A model generated the notes under the pieces. That model saw only the letters and a list, made by a program, of their open reading frames with translations. It was not told where the DNA came from and did not search any database. This document shows, piece after piece, positions 25,111-39,200 of a stretch of 64,000 nucleotides of DNA. Source of the stretch: Prunella strophiata (taxonomy: Eukaryota > Chordata > Aves > Passeriformes > Prunellidae). A program made the translations under genes and the position numbers. How positions within the stretch are numbered: the first letter of the stretch is position 1; every line of letters starts with the position of its first letter. Where the stretch lies: positions 2,735,191 through 2,799,190 of the forward strand of contig JAZBQD010000014.1 of assembly GCA_036583965.1 (NCBI GenBank), given 5' to 3'.

Positions 25111-28100
25111 TTCCAGCAGCACAGCAGAGAACTCAGGGGTTAGCAAAAAGTCAGGCTCACAAATGTGAGTTAGCTACCCTTTGTCAGAAATAATTTTCTC
25201 CTGATAAAATCAGGAAGTAAATGGCAGTAAATGGCAAAGCTCAGCTGCATTCCAGCATTTTCTACATCAGCTGGCACTGGATGCAATGGCCCCATTTGGT
25301 GAGATGCTTGACTGTAGGCACAGTTGCAGTTTCCAGTCTGCACGTGGCTTCTTGTGGTTCCCCTTTTCCCTTGAAATCCTTTCTGTCTTCTTGTGGTGAT
25401 AGTGAAAATGTGGCTAAAGTGTGTTATCTCAAAATAATTATAATTGAACACCTCTGCTTAGGTTCTGAAGGCTGCTGTAAAGGTAGTGAAGGACCCTAGG
25501 ATGGGAAACAAATTTGGTCATACCATTGTGAAGTAAACAGTAGTGAAGTAAACACCTGCTTAACTTGCTTGGTGGGAACCTATGTTTATCTTTTTTTCTC
25601 TTTTTTGAGAGAGTAAGATCATGCTGTCTCAGTGATCCACAACTTTGCGAGGCTGTTGTGGCTGTCATGTAATCAAATGACCTGTAGTTTCTTACCACTG
25701 CTGATCCTGGTACAGAGATTCTTATCTGGAGCCTTTGTAATTTCTGTTCTTCCCAGGACATTAACACCTTTGCACTTTCAGCCTAGTGGAAATATTTAAT
25801 TCACTTGTTCCATAATGGGCTATAAAAATGTGAGTACAGCACCTGCACTGTAAACCTTTGCTTGAGCTCCTGACTGTGATTTATGCTGCTGTTGTAAAAT
25901 GTGTGCAAGTGCCCCCAGGTGAGGATAGTCAGCCTTCAGAGGAGCCTTTCACAGCCTTGGTGAGCACACTCTGCTCCCAGCTCCACGAGTGGGATGGATA
26001 AAAGGGCACCTTGTAAGAGCTTTAGCCCTCAGTGCATGGGGCTGGGATTTCCTTATTCTGCCTTCCCTGGCTGGGTCTGCCAGGGCTGTGTCAAGGCCAC
26101 ATTCTTTCCACTGCCAGAGGTGTTTACTGCACTATCAGCTGAGAATGGGGAGCAGAGCCCTCAGCAAGGGGCTGGCACACACACAGGCACAGAGCAGTCA
26201 TCTCTGTGGCCTGACCACATACATGTCCCTGGGTTTATATTCATTTTTCTGATTAGCAGCTCAATCTTGAATTCAGGAGCCTGAAATATCTTTAAAAGCC
26301 TTTCAGTTCAGCTTAACTTCAGTTGAGAGAAGTCCTTCAGTGCAGCCAGTCACCTGCCAGCCTGCTGTGCTGGTTTAGCTTGCTCAGCTCTAGTTTCCAA
26401 GCTGAAATGTGGAAGGATCTCCAAAAGAGAAGAGGGCAGTGAAGGGGCAAGGGGCTTCCTTGAGCTCTGAGCATTGACTTGAAGTGGCAAGTCCACAAGT
26501 AGCTGGAACAGCAGATGAATTGGCCCAAAGAAATTTTCAGAGGAATCCAGCAGGGGAAGAGACAGCACTGATTAGAGGGAGAGATGGCTTGGAGAGCAGA
26601 ACAAAGCAACTGGAAAACAGGAAATAGCATTAGGAACTGCTCCCCGTGCAAGAACAAACAAATATTTGTACAGGAGAGTCTGCAAGTGGCACTGCTTTCC
26701 TCCCACACTATGTACTGTTGCCAGAGTGATGGGCTCCCTCTGAGTAAGGCACATTTAGTGTATGCACAGTGGATGTCAGTGTCTGAATAACCCCCACAAA
26801 CCTTGAAAGTTAGATAAATTTGACAATCCTGAATTTTTGGCTGTCTGTCTGGACATAATGTGAACGAGAAGCTGAAAGTTCATTGGAGTGGAGCTGGTAA
26901 GAGTTTCCTGGGAATGTGTGCACAGCCATTTCCCTCCTTGGCTGAGGAGCTCCAGGGTCTGCAGCTTCAGGAAGTAAAACACACACTTGTCATACAGACA
27001 CAGGGAGGAAAACTTTCTTTTGAGTGGGTGATTGGGATGGATGGAGAGACATCTTTCTGAATATGGAGATACCACAGTCCTCAGGATGACCACTTAGGTG
27101 TAGAGCTTGTATTTGTCAAGAGTTCATTGAAAGAAGGCATGAAAATTTCTTATTTATTGCTGAGCTTTATAAGCTTTATTGGAGAGTCCTCTAAGCAGAA
27201 TCGCTGGGTGGGACCCTGTTGTGAACTCTGAAAATTGTTTACATGTAAAACAGACATGATGTGATGCAGACCTGGCAGATAGGAGGAGAATTCACAAAAT
27301 CTCTCTTGCGTGTCATGTGTGTAGCTTTAAGTTTATTCTCCTGCATCTTCAAGTGGAGGCTTAATACCTATAAATCTGTGGAAGGATGGTTTTGTTGTTC
27401 ATGCATTTTATGAAGTCAATAAATAAACCTTAAGCAGAAGTGATTAAACCTGAAATGGCAGCAGGGAATAGCTGTATCTCTTCTCCATCCTCTGATTCAT
27501 TCCTAAGTCAGGATTTACGACTAACTCAATTAAAAACACACTTTCTGCATAATTGCCCATGTGCTAGCAGAAAGTAGGCAGTTGTCAGGGATTTTGTTCA
27601 TTTCTAGGTTGGCTGCCTGAGAACATAAGGAATTGGGAAGAAACTGTGGAATTACCCATAAATTTTCTTAATTGGATTGAGCATAAGCTTTCAGGCTTAA
27701 GATGTGAGCAAGGAAAACTTTCCAGTTTCCAGGCAGAGCTGTCTCCTTGCAGTTATTTACACAGTGCTGCTTTGACTTGCTGTTCAAAAATTACACTGGG
27801 GCAGAGATTAGGGATTCAAAGAGCAGTTTTGTAAGGAAAATGCCTCAGTTTCATTCAGAAAGAGGAGATGTGTTAAAGGAGGGAGAGAAGGGGAGCATTG
27901 AGCAGGGCAAAGAAAAAGGACTATTACTTCAGGCAGGTTTGAATATTCAGTCAGGGAAACCTTGACCCAGCAGAGCCTTTAGAATGTACTTTTTTACAAT
28001 ACTTTGGTGAGACAAGTGAGCACATGGCCCTAGATGACAGGTCAGCCTTCCTCCCTCCATCCTTCTGTCCTCAGCATCACCCATTTTGTGTGGTTCTAAT

Positions 28101-31100
28101 TTTATTTTTAGGAATACTGTTGAGGGGATTGTGTTTCTGTCACATAGCTACTGTAAAACTTCTGATCCCTTGTTAAAAGCGACTCACGAGCTCCTTTTTT
28201 TCAGGGTTTAAATGTGCCTCATGGAGGATACATCCATCCTTTTAAAGTTTGTGTTAAAGCAGTGCTCTGCTGCCCTTTCCTGCATTGCAATGTGAATTCT
28301 TAACAGACATCAGAAATATCTGAAGAGATCTTTGATAACAGAAAATGTACTTCAGTACAAAAAGATGCCTCCTCTTTTTGCATGCACATGTGTTCATAGT
28401 ATTATTTTAGCTCATCACAGATAAGGTAACTTACATTATTGACTTAAAATATTGGCCTTTTTCATGAAAATGCAGCAAACTTTTCTGTGCGAAATGGCAT
28501 GTAACTTAGGAGCAATATTATGCCTTCTATTAAATATAATTAAAAAGTAGTACCTGCAGCTTATAATATTATCCCCACAGGATCTGGACATCTGTCCTAG
28601 GGTGACTTAATGATGTTGAATTGTATTTTCATTTGTTTATTTAGTCTAGAAATAAGTTTTGTACTTTTAAGATTGATTTTAACAACAAAGAAAGGGGGGA
28701 AAAAAAGAAGCATAGAGTTTGCTGTACATCTTTTGTACATCATCTTTGGTCGTTTCTCTGTTGCCATCATGAAACATTGGTGTGAGGTTTTATTTAAACT
28801 GGCACAGAATTTCTTTCAGTGTGCAAGAAGTGTAGGCCCAAGCAGCTGAATGAGTGGTGCATCTCCCACACCCTGCAGTGCTGGAAGTTCTGTGTCTCTC
28901 CCTGTAGTGTATGCTGAGAAATTCATTCCTCACGTTCAAACTTCCAGCACCTGACAGTGACACGAGGCAGAGTAGGAGAGGAGGGTGCAGTGCTGCTTGT
29001 GTGATGCTTGGCAGCACTCCCTGAACCCAGGCTGCCAGGGCTGCTCAGCAGGGTAAAACAGAGGCAAGGGGCTGAATTTCCCTGCACTGCTGGTGCAGAA
29101 TTCCTGGCTCTGGGCTGAGGTTTTCAGTAGCACCAGCCTGAAGCACACACACCATGGAACTCTGCATTCCTCCCCCTCCCGCCCAAGGCTTTTGCTTTTT
29201 TGGGGGAGGTGGTGGTTGTTTTTCTGTGCCTGCTGACGTCAACAAAATTGCCAGATGGCATTTCAATGCTTTGCAAAGAGACAGGAGCCTTTTATTACGG
29301 GGGTCACGTGGATCCCATTCATTTGCATTCCCAGAAGTGGTCTAAAGCTTTTGCTCACTCTATAGGCAAAGAGTGCTCTGCACCTTCCAAGCCAACTCAG
29401 TGTTATTTCTGTGGGATATTGTTGTGAATCCTTCAAGGGGTGCAGAGATGAAGGCTTCACTTCATGTTCATTTGGCTAATGTGGAAATACTGGAAGCCTC
29501 CAGACGGTTGTGCTTTGCAGAGGTTTTGTGGGTTTCTTTTTAAGCAACAAAGGAATACTTCTGTGAATTCAGGGTAATAAACAGACTTGCAGTTTAGCTC
29601 TAAGAGGGTTCCTTAGAGCTAGTCTCAGGCCCAGGTGACTCAGTAGCTTGTGGAACAAACATGCAAGTCCAGCAGTGTGATAAATACCAGCAAAGAAGAG
29701 GAGCTGTCAGGGTTTAGATTTTGGAGGTTTCAGGCTCTATCAGTAGAGCTGGGCTGTGACGTGATGGATGCATTGAAATGGAACAGAGTCCCTTTATACC
29801 CCTAAACAGATGACTGGCAGCTCAGAACCAGATGCACAAGATTAAACCAATTGACTTTGCTGTGCTTGAGCCAGCTGGGCAGGGGACATGGCAGAGTTTG
29901 AAGGCCAGAACAATCTCTTACTGACGTGGTGACTCCAATGCCCAGCCCTTGTCTGGCAGCTAACCCAGAAGAGAGAGGGAGCTTATGGTTGTATTTTCAG
30001 TGGACCTTGGAGAAGTGAGCCTGGAGGAACCTGCAAGGCTCACAGGGGAACATGTGAATGTTGGAGAAGGGAAAGCCACGCTCAGTTTTGGGTAGCATGA
30101 AGGCTTCTGCTTCTTGCAGATTAATTGATCTTTGGAGTAGTTTCTCAGGTTAAATGTATTTCTGCCTAAGAAGGAAAGGTGGGAGCACCTTTTGTTTTTC
30201 CTTAAAGCAAACTACCTTTGTTGGAGCACATGGACTCTGTAGTGATGCAGAAAGGAGCACAAGTAATCTGGTTTTGACATCTACATCACAATTTGAAACT
30301 GAAACTCCCCTAAACCTGTCTGAGATTACCATAGGCTCCAGAATGAGCAATAATCTGCACTCACAGACCAGGTTTTAACATATTACTCTTTTATTTTCTA
30401 CCAGTTTCAGCTTTCTGATGAAACCCCTGTGGTGCCTCCTTGCTCAGAGTACACTGCAGTGACAAAGATGTATGCAAGTTCCCAAGGGCCACATGTCTGA
30501 AAAAAACAATAAAAAATATGGGACAACATAACCCTATGATCTTTCCAAGTGTGAATATTTTGTTCCTTAACAAAGTGCTGTTGAAAGGCACTTTGAAATG
30601 CAGCATCACCAACTCCCCTTTCCTGCTTGATAAGCCATGTGTTAATATTGCTTACCCTTGTCTTACCAAATTCCCAGCTGTATGACATGCACTAAGGTCT
30701 GGTGATTTATCATGGTATTCTGTGTATGTTAAGCATTGCTGCAATTCACATGGTGTTAAGTGGTCACAGAAGAACACACAAATAAATGTAGTGAATTACT
30801 GGACTCTTCGAATTTGGTGCCATCATATTCTTGACTAGGAAGGGGAGAAATAATTTTAAACTGGCTCAGAGCAGGCTGGGTGGTATTGCAGAGTCCAAAG
30901 AGTAATAACCAACTTGACCCTGCTTTCATAACTCCATTCTTCAGCTGGGGGAAGAAAATGTAGAGTTTCTTTAGGGCTGGCATCTCAGGGAGAGTTATTG
31001 CTCATGCTGTGCTCCCATACCTAATTTAATTTCACCGGGGAGCAGCGATCACAGTCGTGATTCACAGATCATGGAGCAGGAAACAGCCTGTCAACTTCTA

Positions 31101-34100
31101 GGGAGCTGGAAGGGGGGAGAGTTGCTCAGAGAAAAACAAAAAAATCTGTTTTGTGAGGGAATTCAGCTCATGAGCACAGCAGGCAGACTTCAGTTCTGCT
31201 GTTGACTCCTGGTGGAGTCAGAGGAGTCACTCTGCAAGATTAATTTGCCCCTCTGTTTTTCAATTTGTAAGGTCTTGAGTGCAGAGGAGTCCTGTGGTGG
31301 ATTAAACACAAAGCAAACAAGCAAAAAAAGAAATATCACTCTTTCTCATCAAGAATCAGAGGCTTTTGAGACTTCAGTTTGAACGTGCCCCTTCCATCCC
31401 AAATGAGCTGTATTCCACAGCCTGACATCAGCTTGTACCCACTGAGGACATGCAAATGGGAATACTTTGCATCTTTTTGCAATTCACATCAATAACTGAG
31501 AGCAAGCATGCTTACACTAACATGCACGTGGAAACATTGCTTTTTGTGTGCATGTGTGTTGATGTTTCTTTATTAGCATTTTAATGTGCTTTCATTTTCT
31601 GTCTTCCATTATTATTTTAACATGGATTCTCTCAACAGCTCCTTTTTTGGGAAAAAAGGTGCAATAAACTTCAACCAAATTTAGAAAATACTTTCATGCT
31701 AAAACACTGCACAATTGCAGGTAGAGTTTAACATCTTCAGCAGCTCTGATAACAGAAACAGGGCATGGGTAGAAGAGAGAGGCATGTATATGTTACCCCT
31801 ATGTGTTGGACTTATTTCTCTGAAAGGAATTCTGCTTTCTTAATACAGTTGTCAAGCACTGCATGTATTGCTGGGGAGTTTTGTGTTCCTAGAGAAACTT
31901 CTGTAATCCTTCTGCTATGGAATATTTTAGTATGAGAGTCAGTTCAAAATGTTATGAGGCTCCCTCCACCTCCCCCAGATGCAGTCATTTCTTTGTTGTT
32001 TGTACAAGATTTGCAAGATCGTTGGAAAGAATGTGAACAGTGAGAGATTACTGGGCTAATATATAAAAAAAACCCCATGGATTAAGATCTTTTTCCTCCC
32101 AAATCGATGATGGCATTTCTTGAGCACAGCCAAGCTACAGTCCTGATTTGAAGGAAGAGCAGTGCCATCTGGTGATCCCTGGGAAAGGCTTTTCTGCACC
32201 TAAAGCTGCAGGACCATAAGGAATGATCCCTGGGTGAAAAGTTCTGCTGGGTTGTAGCACGGCTGTTACCTCACAGCCTCTCTTGGAGAGGTCCCCTGGC
32301 ACCAAGTGGTGTGCTCATTTGTGGAAGTATTTGTGCTCCAGCCTGGAACAGCTGCTCAGACCAGGTCTTCTGTAATGTCCTCATTGCCATCCCCTTCTCC
32401 TGCTCTGATTTTCACTGGTGCAGCTGGATGTCCTCACATCTGTGCTGCCTGGCCCTGTCTCCTGCCCTTCCACCTTTCACCATGCTGCTGACCCCGTGAG
32501 ACACTGCTGGGCAGGCAGAAACCCCCAGAGAGGGAGCAGGGACATTTTGGGCTGCCTTGGTCCATCCCCTGGGAGCTCCCAGTCTGCCTGGCTCGCTTCC
32601 TAAGCGAGGCTGAGGCTGGCTTCCAGCACAGGACCTGCTCTCTGATCTCCTCCCTCGTTATGTCCTGTCACTAATGAGGGGCTGGCGTGCAGAGCATCAC
32701 CAGGGCTGCTGCTGCTTCTGCCTGGGGGGAAACAGAGTTCAGCCTGCTGCTCTGGAGCCATGTGGGCTTTTCCCTGCCTGTCAGCTCGGTGCAGGCAGAA
32801 AAGGGTGTCTTGTGTCAAAGGTTGGTTCATAGATTGCTTATACAGAGCTAAATGAACATCATTATACAAGCAGAAATAGTTACTGTGTGTGGTTAGAAGC
32901 CTGCCCATGGACAGGTTTTATTTAAAATAATTTGTTTTGTGCACTTGGTGGAACATCCTTTGGCTGGTTTGCATTTAGGCTGGTCTCATAAGCAAGCCTT
33001 TAAAGCTGACCCTGTATTTTATGTAGGGTCAGGACATGGTTTCATCTTGTTTGACTGCTTTCAAAGTATACCCAAACCCACACAAATCAGGTTTCAGAGT
33101 TGAGTGTGAAGTCCTATTTGTAACTTGTCTGTTTGTTTGTAGCTGGCACAGGCCTATAGGGTTCTCTTTATGCATAAAGCATGAAACAGTCTTTAGAGAC
33201 AGTTTTTGATTTGCATTTCCTTCTGTGTTTAAAAAAAATGGCCAACTAAATGTTACTTCATTTCTTTCCAGTCATCTTCCCTTATTTAAACAGAGCTATT
33301 AACATGTGTGTGAGGTATATTACTGTGGCTCTGTATAGAATTAGATCATTATAAATTAGTTATGACTTAAAGACTTGTTTATACTATGCCAGAAAAATGC
33401 TATCCTAATTGCAGGCATCTTTCCTAAAAGGTAGAACAAAGTGGGTCCTCATCATTTTGCCTCCTTGTGCCACCTTGATTTTATTGATGGGAAACCAAAC
33501 ATGTTTCTTTGATCTGTCAGTGAGAAATAAAAGGGCAAGTGGATAAAAGTATTGTGCATAATTAATTTGGTTGGGTATTTCATTTTGCTGTATTCATCAT
33601 ACAGAATGCTTCAGCTTTACTCTCCACAGCAGTTGTGGCTTGCATTAAAAGAGAAAATGGATACAAATAAATTTTTATTTAGATTAAGGGTAGTCTTCAG
33701 ATTCCTGGAAAAATGCCAGCCTGTTGCACAGTGAGCAATATTGATATGCATTTTCTGCTCTGTGTTAGCTAGGAATGACAGTAATTAAAAGAACAAATCA
33801 TTTAAATGAAGCGATTCTTCTTTCTAGAGAAGGTTGTTTCCTAATGTTGTTGCCAAAAGTCTCTCAAATGCATTAGGAGAAGGAGGAGGGTGTACAGAGA
33901 GAATTGATCAGCCATTTATGTCTTTGGTTTTTTTTTCCTTTAATGGGATAAATAGGATATCTGGGGCCACTGGTAACACTCAGACGGAAGCAGTCAGGAA
34001 GATCCTAGAGAATTAGGAAGACACAATCCATATGCTTCATCAGCTGATCAGCCAGAGCACCGTATGGCAAACAATTCAGCATGTGGTCTGTTTCAGTGTG

Positions 34101-34476
34101 TTAACAAGTGTGTTTGCATGAAGCATTGTGATGGGAGATGCACGTGATGCTCACCAAGGTCAGGGCTATGAAGTCAAGTGTTTTCTTGTGATTAAACTGG
34201 TCTTTTATCTTTGTTGTTCTGAGCTTAACTCCTCAAAGTTAAACTGACTTTGGGGAGAGAGCTTTTGCTTCAATTCCCTGCCTTAGGTCACCAGTGTTAA
34301 CAAACCTGAATATTGAAATTATCTTGGAGTCTAATCCATTATGGATCCCACTTAATTCAACTATGAGCCTCTGACCACAAGAGACACACTAAGCCTTCTA
34401 CAGAAGTCTAATGCAGAAAACAAAGCAAATATGGGCACCAGGCTGTTCTTCACAAAGACAAGCCATAAACTTTTTG
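25111..34476. other. Intron sequence, nothing recognised
   Basis: About 9.4 kb of non-coding sequence with ordinary avian intron composition. It has somewhat GC-richer patches at 28850-29230 and 32150-32800. Frames of 60-123 codons occur on both strands but show no known family, signal or domain. No RNA gene was recognised. Confidence 0.5.
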
Positions 34477-34494
34477 AAAAAAAAAAAAAAAAAA
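34477..34494. repeat. Poly-A run, 18 bases
   Basis: Simple A run with no recognisable element next to it. Confidence 0.9.
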
Positions 34495-35800
34495 CAACTG
34501 AAGAACTTTATTTCATAATTTTCAAGCTAAAGATTTAAGTTTTGAGAAGTTGACGTGATTTCTTGTTCCTGTCTTTTAATAAAACTGTTCTAAAATTTCT
34601 GAAGCAAAGCCAAAATAAGCCCTTTCTGTCGCCAGAAATTCCAAAACCAATAATTTTTCTGTCAGTACAAAATACTTTTTGTGTTTGTCTGTAGCTGTCA
34701 GTGCACTCTGGATCCTTGAGCTGCTGTTTCTCCTTTGTGAGGACACCACACTGTTCTCTGTGTAAGAGAGCTCTGTGGCAGAATCATGTGATTGTAGGTC
34801 TCATCAGCAAATAGCCCAACACTGTGTGCACCAATTAACAGCACCAGTTCTGAGCTAAAGTGTCAAGTCTCTGTATTGATGTATCTTCCAAAGTCTTTGA
34901 TTTTAGAGGGTAACACAGATTTGTGTGTTGACAGTTCTTTTCTGTACCTCCTTGCCAAAACTCAGTTAAGGCTTTTAACCTGTCTGCCAGGACCTATGCA
35001 GTGTACCTACTCAGTGGTAGTAAGTGCTGCTGTTGCACTTATGGTGCATCATCACTGATTTATTACTGCAGTAGATTCAGATGAACTACTGAAGTTCAGC
35101 TTCACAAGGCTATGTAACATTTAAAAAAGCCCCATGTGCAACCCACAGTTTATTTTTTTTCCCTAATATCCACATCCAAGCAGCAAACATAACTCACTGT
35201 GGAGATAGAAATCATTGTCTAGTGTGGTTGCCAGCATAAGCACCAGTGCTTCATGATCTGTGTCTGTTTTCTGGTCTCTATGGTTCTGTTGCCTTTTGTA
35301 AATGAGAAGCTGGTGCTGTTATATTTAGATGTGAGCTTGAATCCAAGCTTTCCAAAAACACAGAAGTGTTTGGCCCTCATAAAATAGTGCAGACCCTGAG
35401 CCAGACAGTCAGGGTTCAGTATGGTGAGATATTAATGATGCAGAAGTACAGATTGGGTCTATCTCTAATTAGAATTGAGAAGCAGCCAGGGTGTAATAAT
35501 TAGAAATATTACATGCATTTTACTTTGTTCTTTTTCTAAAGTGCAAGTCAAGCACTGCTCACAACCTAAAAGACACATGTTGAAAGTGAGGCTTTTCTTA
35601 GATTTAAACTGTGCACAAGACAAATCTGTCACCAGCTACATGGAAGAAATTAGAGATTGCTGAAATCACTTAGAAAATTCTAGAGCCTTTAGCATCCAGT
35701 GTGTAGATTAAAGGCCAGAGCAGTAGTGGCTGCAAGTGGCCATCTGATGCAGGCATTGACCTGTGGTTATCAGCTGTCTACCTTGTATCTCAGCAGGCAA
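34495..35800. other. Intron sequence, nothing recognised
   Basis: Non-coding. No repeat family or supported open frame was seen. Confidence 0.5.
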
Positions 35801-35824
35801 TTTTTTTTTTTTTTTTTTTTTTTT
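35801..35824. repeat. Poly-T run, 24 bases
   Basis: Simple T run. No adjoining element was recognised. Confidence 0.92.
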
Positions 35825-36255
35825 AATTCATGACAGCAAAGGCAAAATAAGCCCACAGTATAAAGTAACCTTGTGTGTCTTTAAGTTGGTCCTTGCAGGT
35901 CAAGGATGAAGTAGGTTGAAAGCAGTCCTCAGGGCTTGCTGGTCTGTCAGTTTATATCTGTGGTAAGTGAAAAAAATTATTTTAATATCACAGCAGGCAT
36001 GTAGAGGATAGTGTTCTATATTTCTTGTATGTGAATTACTGTTTCTCTCTGTTCTGATCTTCATTGAAGAGTCTGCCTATAAATAATCTGGGGGAGGTAG
36101 GGGGATTTTCACATCTAGTGCCTGCTTTAATGTGACTTTTGCAGGTCGTGGCTGTAGATGTCAGTAGCTTGTACTTTAGAGAAATAATAGCTCTGCAGCA
36201 GCTATGATGAAGGATTTGGGGGCTGCAAGTCCCTAGGGCTACAGCTGGGTTTTTT

Positions 36256-36256
<1 letters not shown>

Positions 36257-36291
<35 letters not shown>
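36257..36291. repeat. Poly-T run, 35 bases
   Basis: The longest homopolymer in the window: 35 T after tttttg. A run this long could mark the tail of a young minus-strand retro-insertion, but the sequence to its right shows no recognisable element. Homopolymer length is also unreliable in most sequencing. Confidence 0.93.
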
Positions 36292-36292
<1 letters not shown>

Positions 36293-39200
36293 AATGAGTC
36301 ATAATATAAGAATCCAAAGCCAAGTGTTACAGAAAAATTATTAATTCTTTTCATTTTCATTTTCTGAGGAGTTCATTAGTGACATAAAGTCATGAGAAAG
36401 AGGAGGAGGCATCTCTAGCACTCAGTGGCTATTAACTGGTATTAGTGTGAGTGCTTAAAGTGAAGAGAACTGAAATAATGCAAACCACAAAGTCTGATGG
36501 AGAAGAAAAAAATGTTGAAATTGGACCAATTTGTCTGCAGTGAGGCTCTCACTGGAGTTTGATGTGCAGAGGGTTTATCCCTTTCAAAAGGTGCAGAATA
36601 TCACTGCCTGCCTTTGGCTTCAGGGAAAGCCTGTTCTTAAAAATGGACCACTAAATGTCAGTAGTGTTCATGGTCACTGGAGAATTTCATGGGATCCTTC
36701 TGCTCTGTTGCTGCAGCATATGGGAAACATGGCCCAAGATATACATCTGGCTCCTGCTGTCATTTCCAAATCCCTATTGTAATTCCAGTAAGAACAGACT
36801 GAACATTAAAGGCTCTTTATCTACAGCTTCACTGATGATTGCTTCCTAGTTTCTAATTTTTTCTTATTCTGGTTTTCAACACTCATTCTTAAAACCTTAC
36901 CAGGTTTTCTCTTTTTTTCCAGTTTATTCTCCTATGACAACTCCTTTCTAGCAATCAAAAATATATTTGACACCCTGTGTAGCAACTCTTCACTCCACCC
37001 CCCCAGTCTTTTGTCTTCATTTAGAGGCTGCATTTATTTGCATTACATTTTTAATGATCTTTGATAATGCTCTTCTTAATACTGTTCAACAGTTCTTAGT
37101 GAAGGGCTGAGATGGATGTGAATCTTTAGCTGGCTTTATTTTCATACATATTTCTGCAGTTTTCTGCTAATTGTGAGGTTGCTTCTCAAGCTGCATCCCA
37201 AAAGAGCCTCTGAAGTACTTTGAAAGGGAAAAAACATGGCAGTACGTGGCTGCTTTGGCTTTGCTCTGGTGTAACTGAGACTGTCAAGTTGAAAATGTGG
37301 GAGGATTAGTTAGTACACAGAAGGCAGGGCGCTGATTATTGCTTTCAATGGATCTTTTTTTAACTCATGCTGTGTATTTGGCTGCTCTGTTTTAGTTCAC
37401 CCTAGAATTAAAATAGCTTCCCATGCTAAGCAGGCGTGCTGGAGCTGTAAACTCAAAGGGGTAAGGTCACCAGGTATTAATAGCTGGTTTATCCTCCCCT
37501 GTGTGTGCACCCAGCACCCCACTCCTGCTGGCTCCCAGCTTGTGGTGCTGCAGCTCAAGTTGAGGCTGAAGACAGTTGTCACTGCTTTCTTCATATGAAC
37601 ACAAACTACCAGCTTCAAGCTACCAATTTGTGACCATCTGATGTACAAATTGGAGAACAATAATGTAAGACAATTGAGGACAGCCTCTGAAGCACAGAAT
37701 TGTTTGCCTCGGTCTGCGTTACTCAAAGCAGATTTAAGTCCCATTTAGAATTTAATTTTTCCCATCTGCTGTGCTTTAATTAAAAGCAATAATTTTTCAA
37801 GTTCCTGGTTTAGTTGGAGTGGCGTCTACTTTTTAAGTAATCAGCCCTGACTATGACTGACTCTGTGATCTGCTCTACATCATCAAGTAGCTCTCTGGGC
37901 TGGATAGTCATGATGTTTTAATGTTTTTAGGCAGCCAAATAGCACAGGAAAGTCCCTTGGAACTGGGTGACTGTGTCCCCAGGGCTCTGCTGAGAACACC
38001 AAATACCAGCGTCAGAGTTTCCACGAGGTTTGCAAGCTGTGACCGGCGGCTCTTCGCCAGGAACTTCAGCCTGTGCTCTCTCCTCCTTCCAGGAGCTGCT
38101 CTCCCTGGATCCTCCTCGTGGCATGCCTAATGCAGGAGCTCATCCCAACTGGCTGAGTGTCTTCACTTGGACTGGGATTTCCCAAGGAGCCCAAGGCAGA
38201 GCACATGCAGCTCGCCCCTTGCCACGCTGTGCCACCCAGCACGCTCTCTGTCCCTCTTCCCTGTGCCTTCCAGGGTTTCCAGCTGTGCTCTACTGTGGCA
38301 GGAGAAAATGTGCAAAATTAAGTACCACTTTGTGTCACTACCAGAGGAGTTAGTTCATGTGAGGTCCTTTCTGTCAGATATAAATGACAGGGATTTAATT
38401 TTGTTGCAGCTGGGTCGTGTCCAGTACTTGCATCCACACGGGTTCAGACTTTCCTACTCTGTAGGTCTTGAATCTGGACAAATCCAGTCCTCCCACTCCT
38501 TGAGATTATTACTGCATCTATCTTTGTGTTGTTGCTCGGTTGCTAGTGACCACGAGGTTATTTTCCTTCTGGAAAATCTGGAGAAGCCTGCTGGGTGACC
38601 TGAAAGCAAGAACCCATAGCCTCCCTCGAAAGTTAGAGATGGCACCAAAACTGCAGAGCAGCCCAGATGTGTTCTCTGTTTCCTGAGTGTGATCCCTTGC
38701 CCTTTGGAATGTTGTGCACGGTGCATGAGGACACGTGGGCAGTGGGTGGGGGTGAGCACCCTGAGGGCAGTTCCGTGGTGGGTTTCTGACAACCCACAGA
38801 GATCGTGCAGGGCTAGCTGTGGTTTCATTTTTCCCAGGGACTTCACAACCAAATCTGGACATATCAGGGAGAAAGCAAAAGGCCTTACTTCAGTGCCTAC
38901 TGCAGATTAAGTGGTATCAGATAACAAAGAGTTTTTAGGATGGATAAAAGACTCCAGCAGTCTCCTTGTAAATGTCTGAGCAATTTTTCTCAAACACTGA
39001 AATAATTCACCCCAGACAAATACCTGGCAGTATGTGTTTCAGTCTGAGCTCTTTGGCTGACAAAGCTGTCACGAACTGAAAGATCCTGTAATGGAAGAAA
39101 GTTAGTCAGCTGTAACTGTGAGCTCTGTGAGTGGTGTCACCTAAGGTGGAGATGCAGGATGTGGGGATTGCAGCTGCCTCCCCAGACAAAGCCTGCTACA

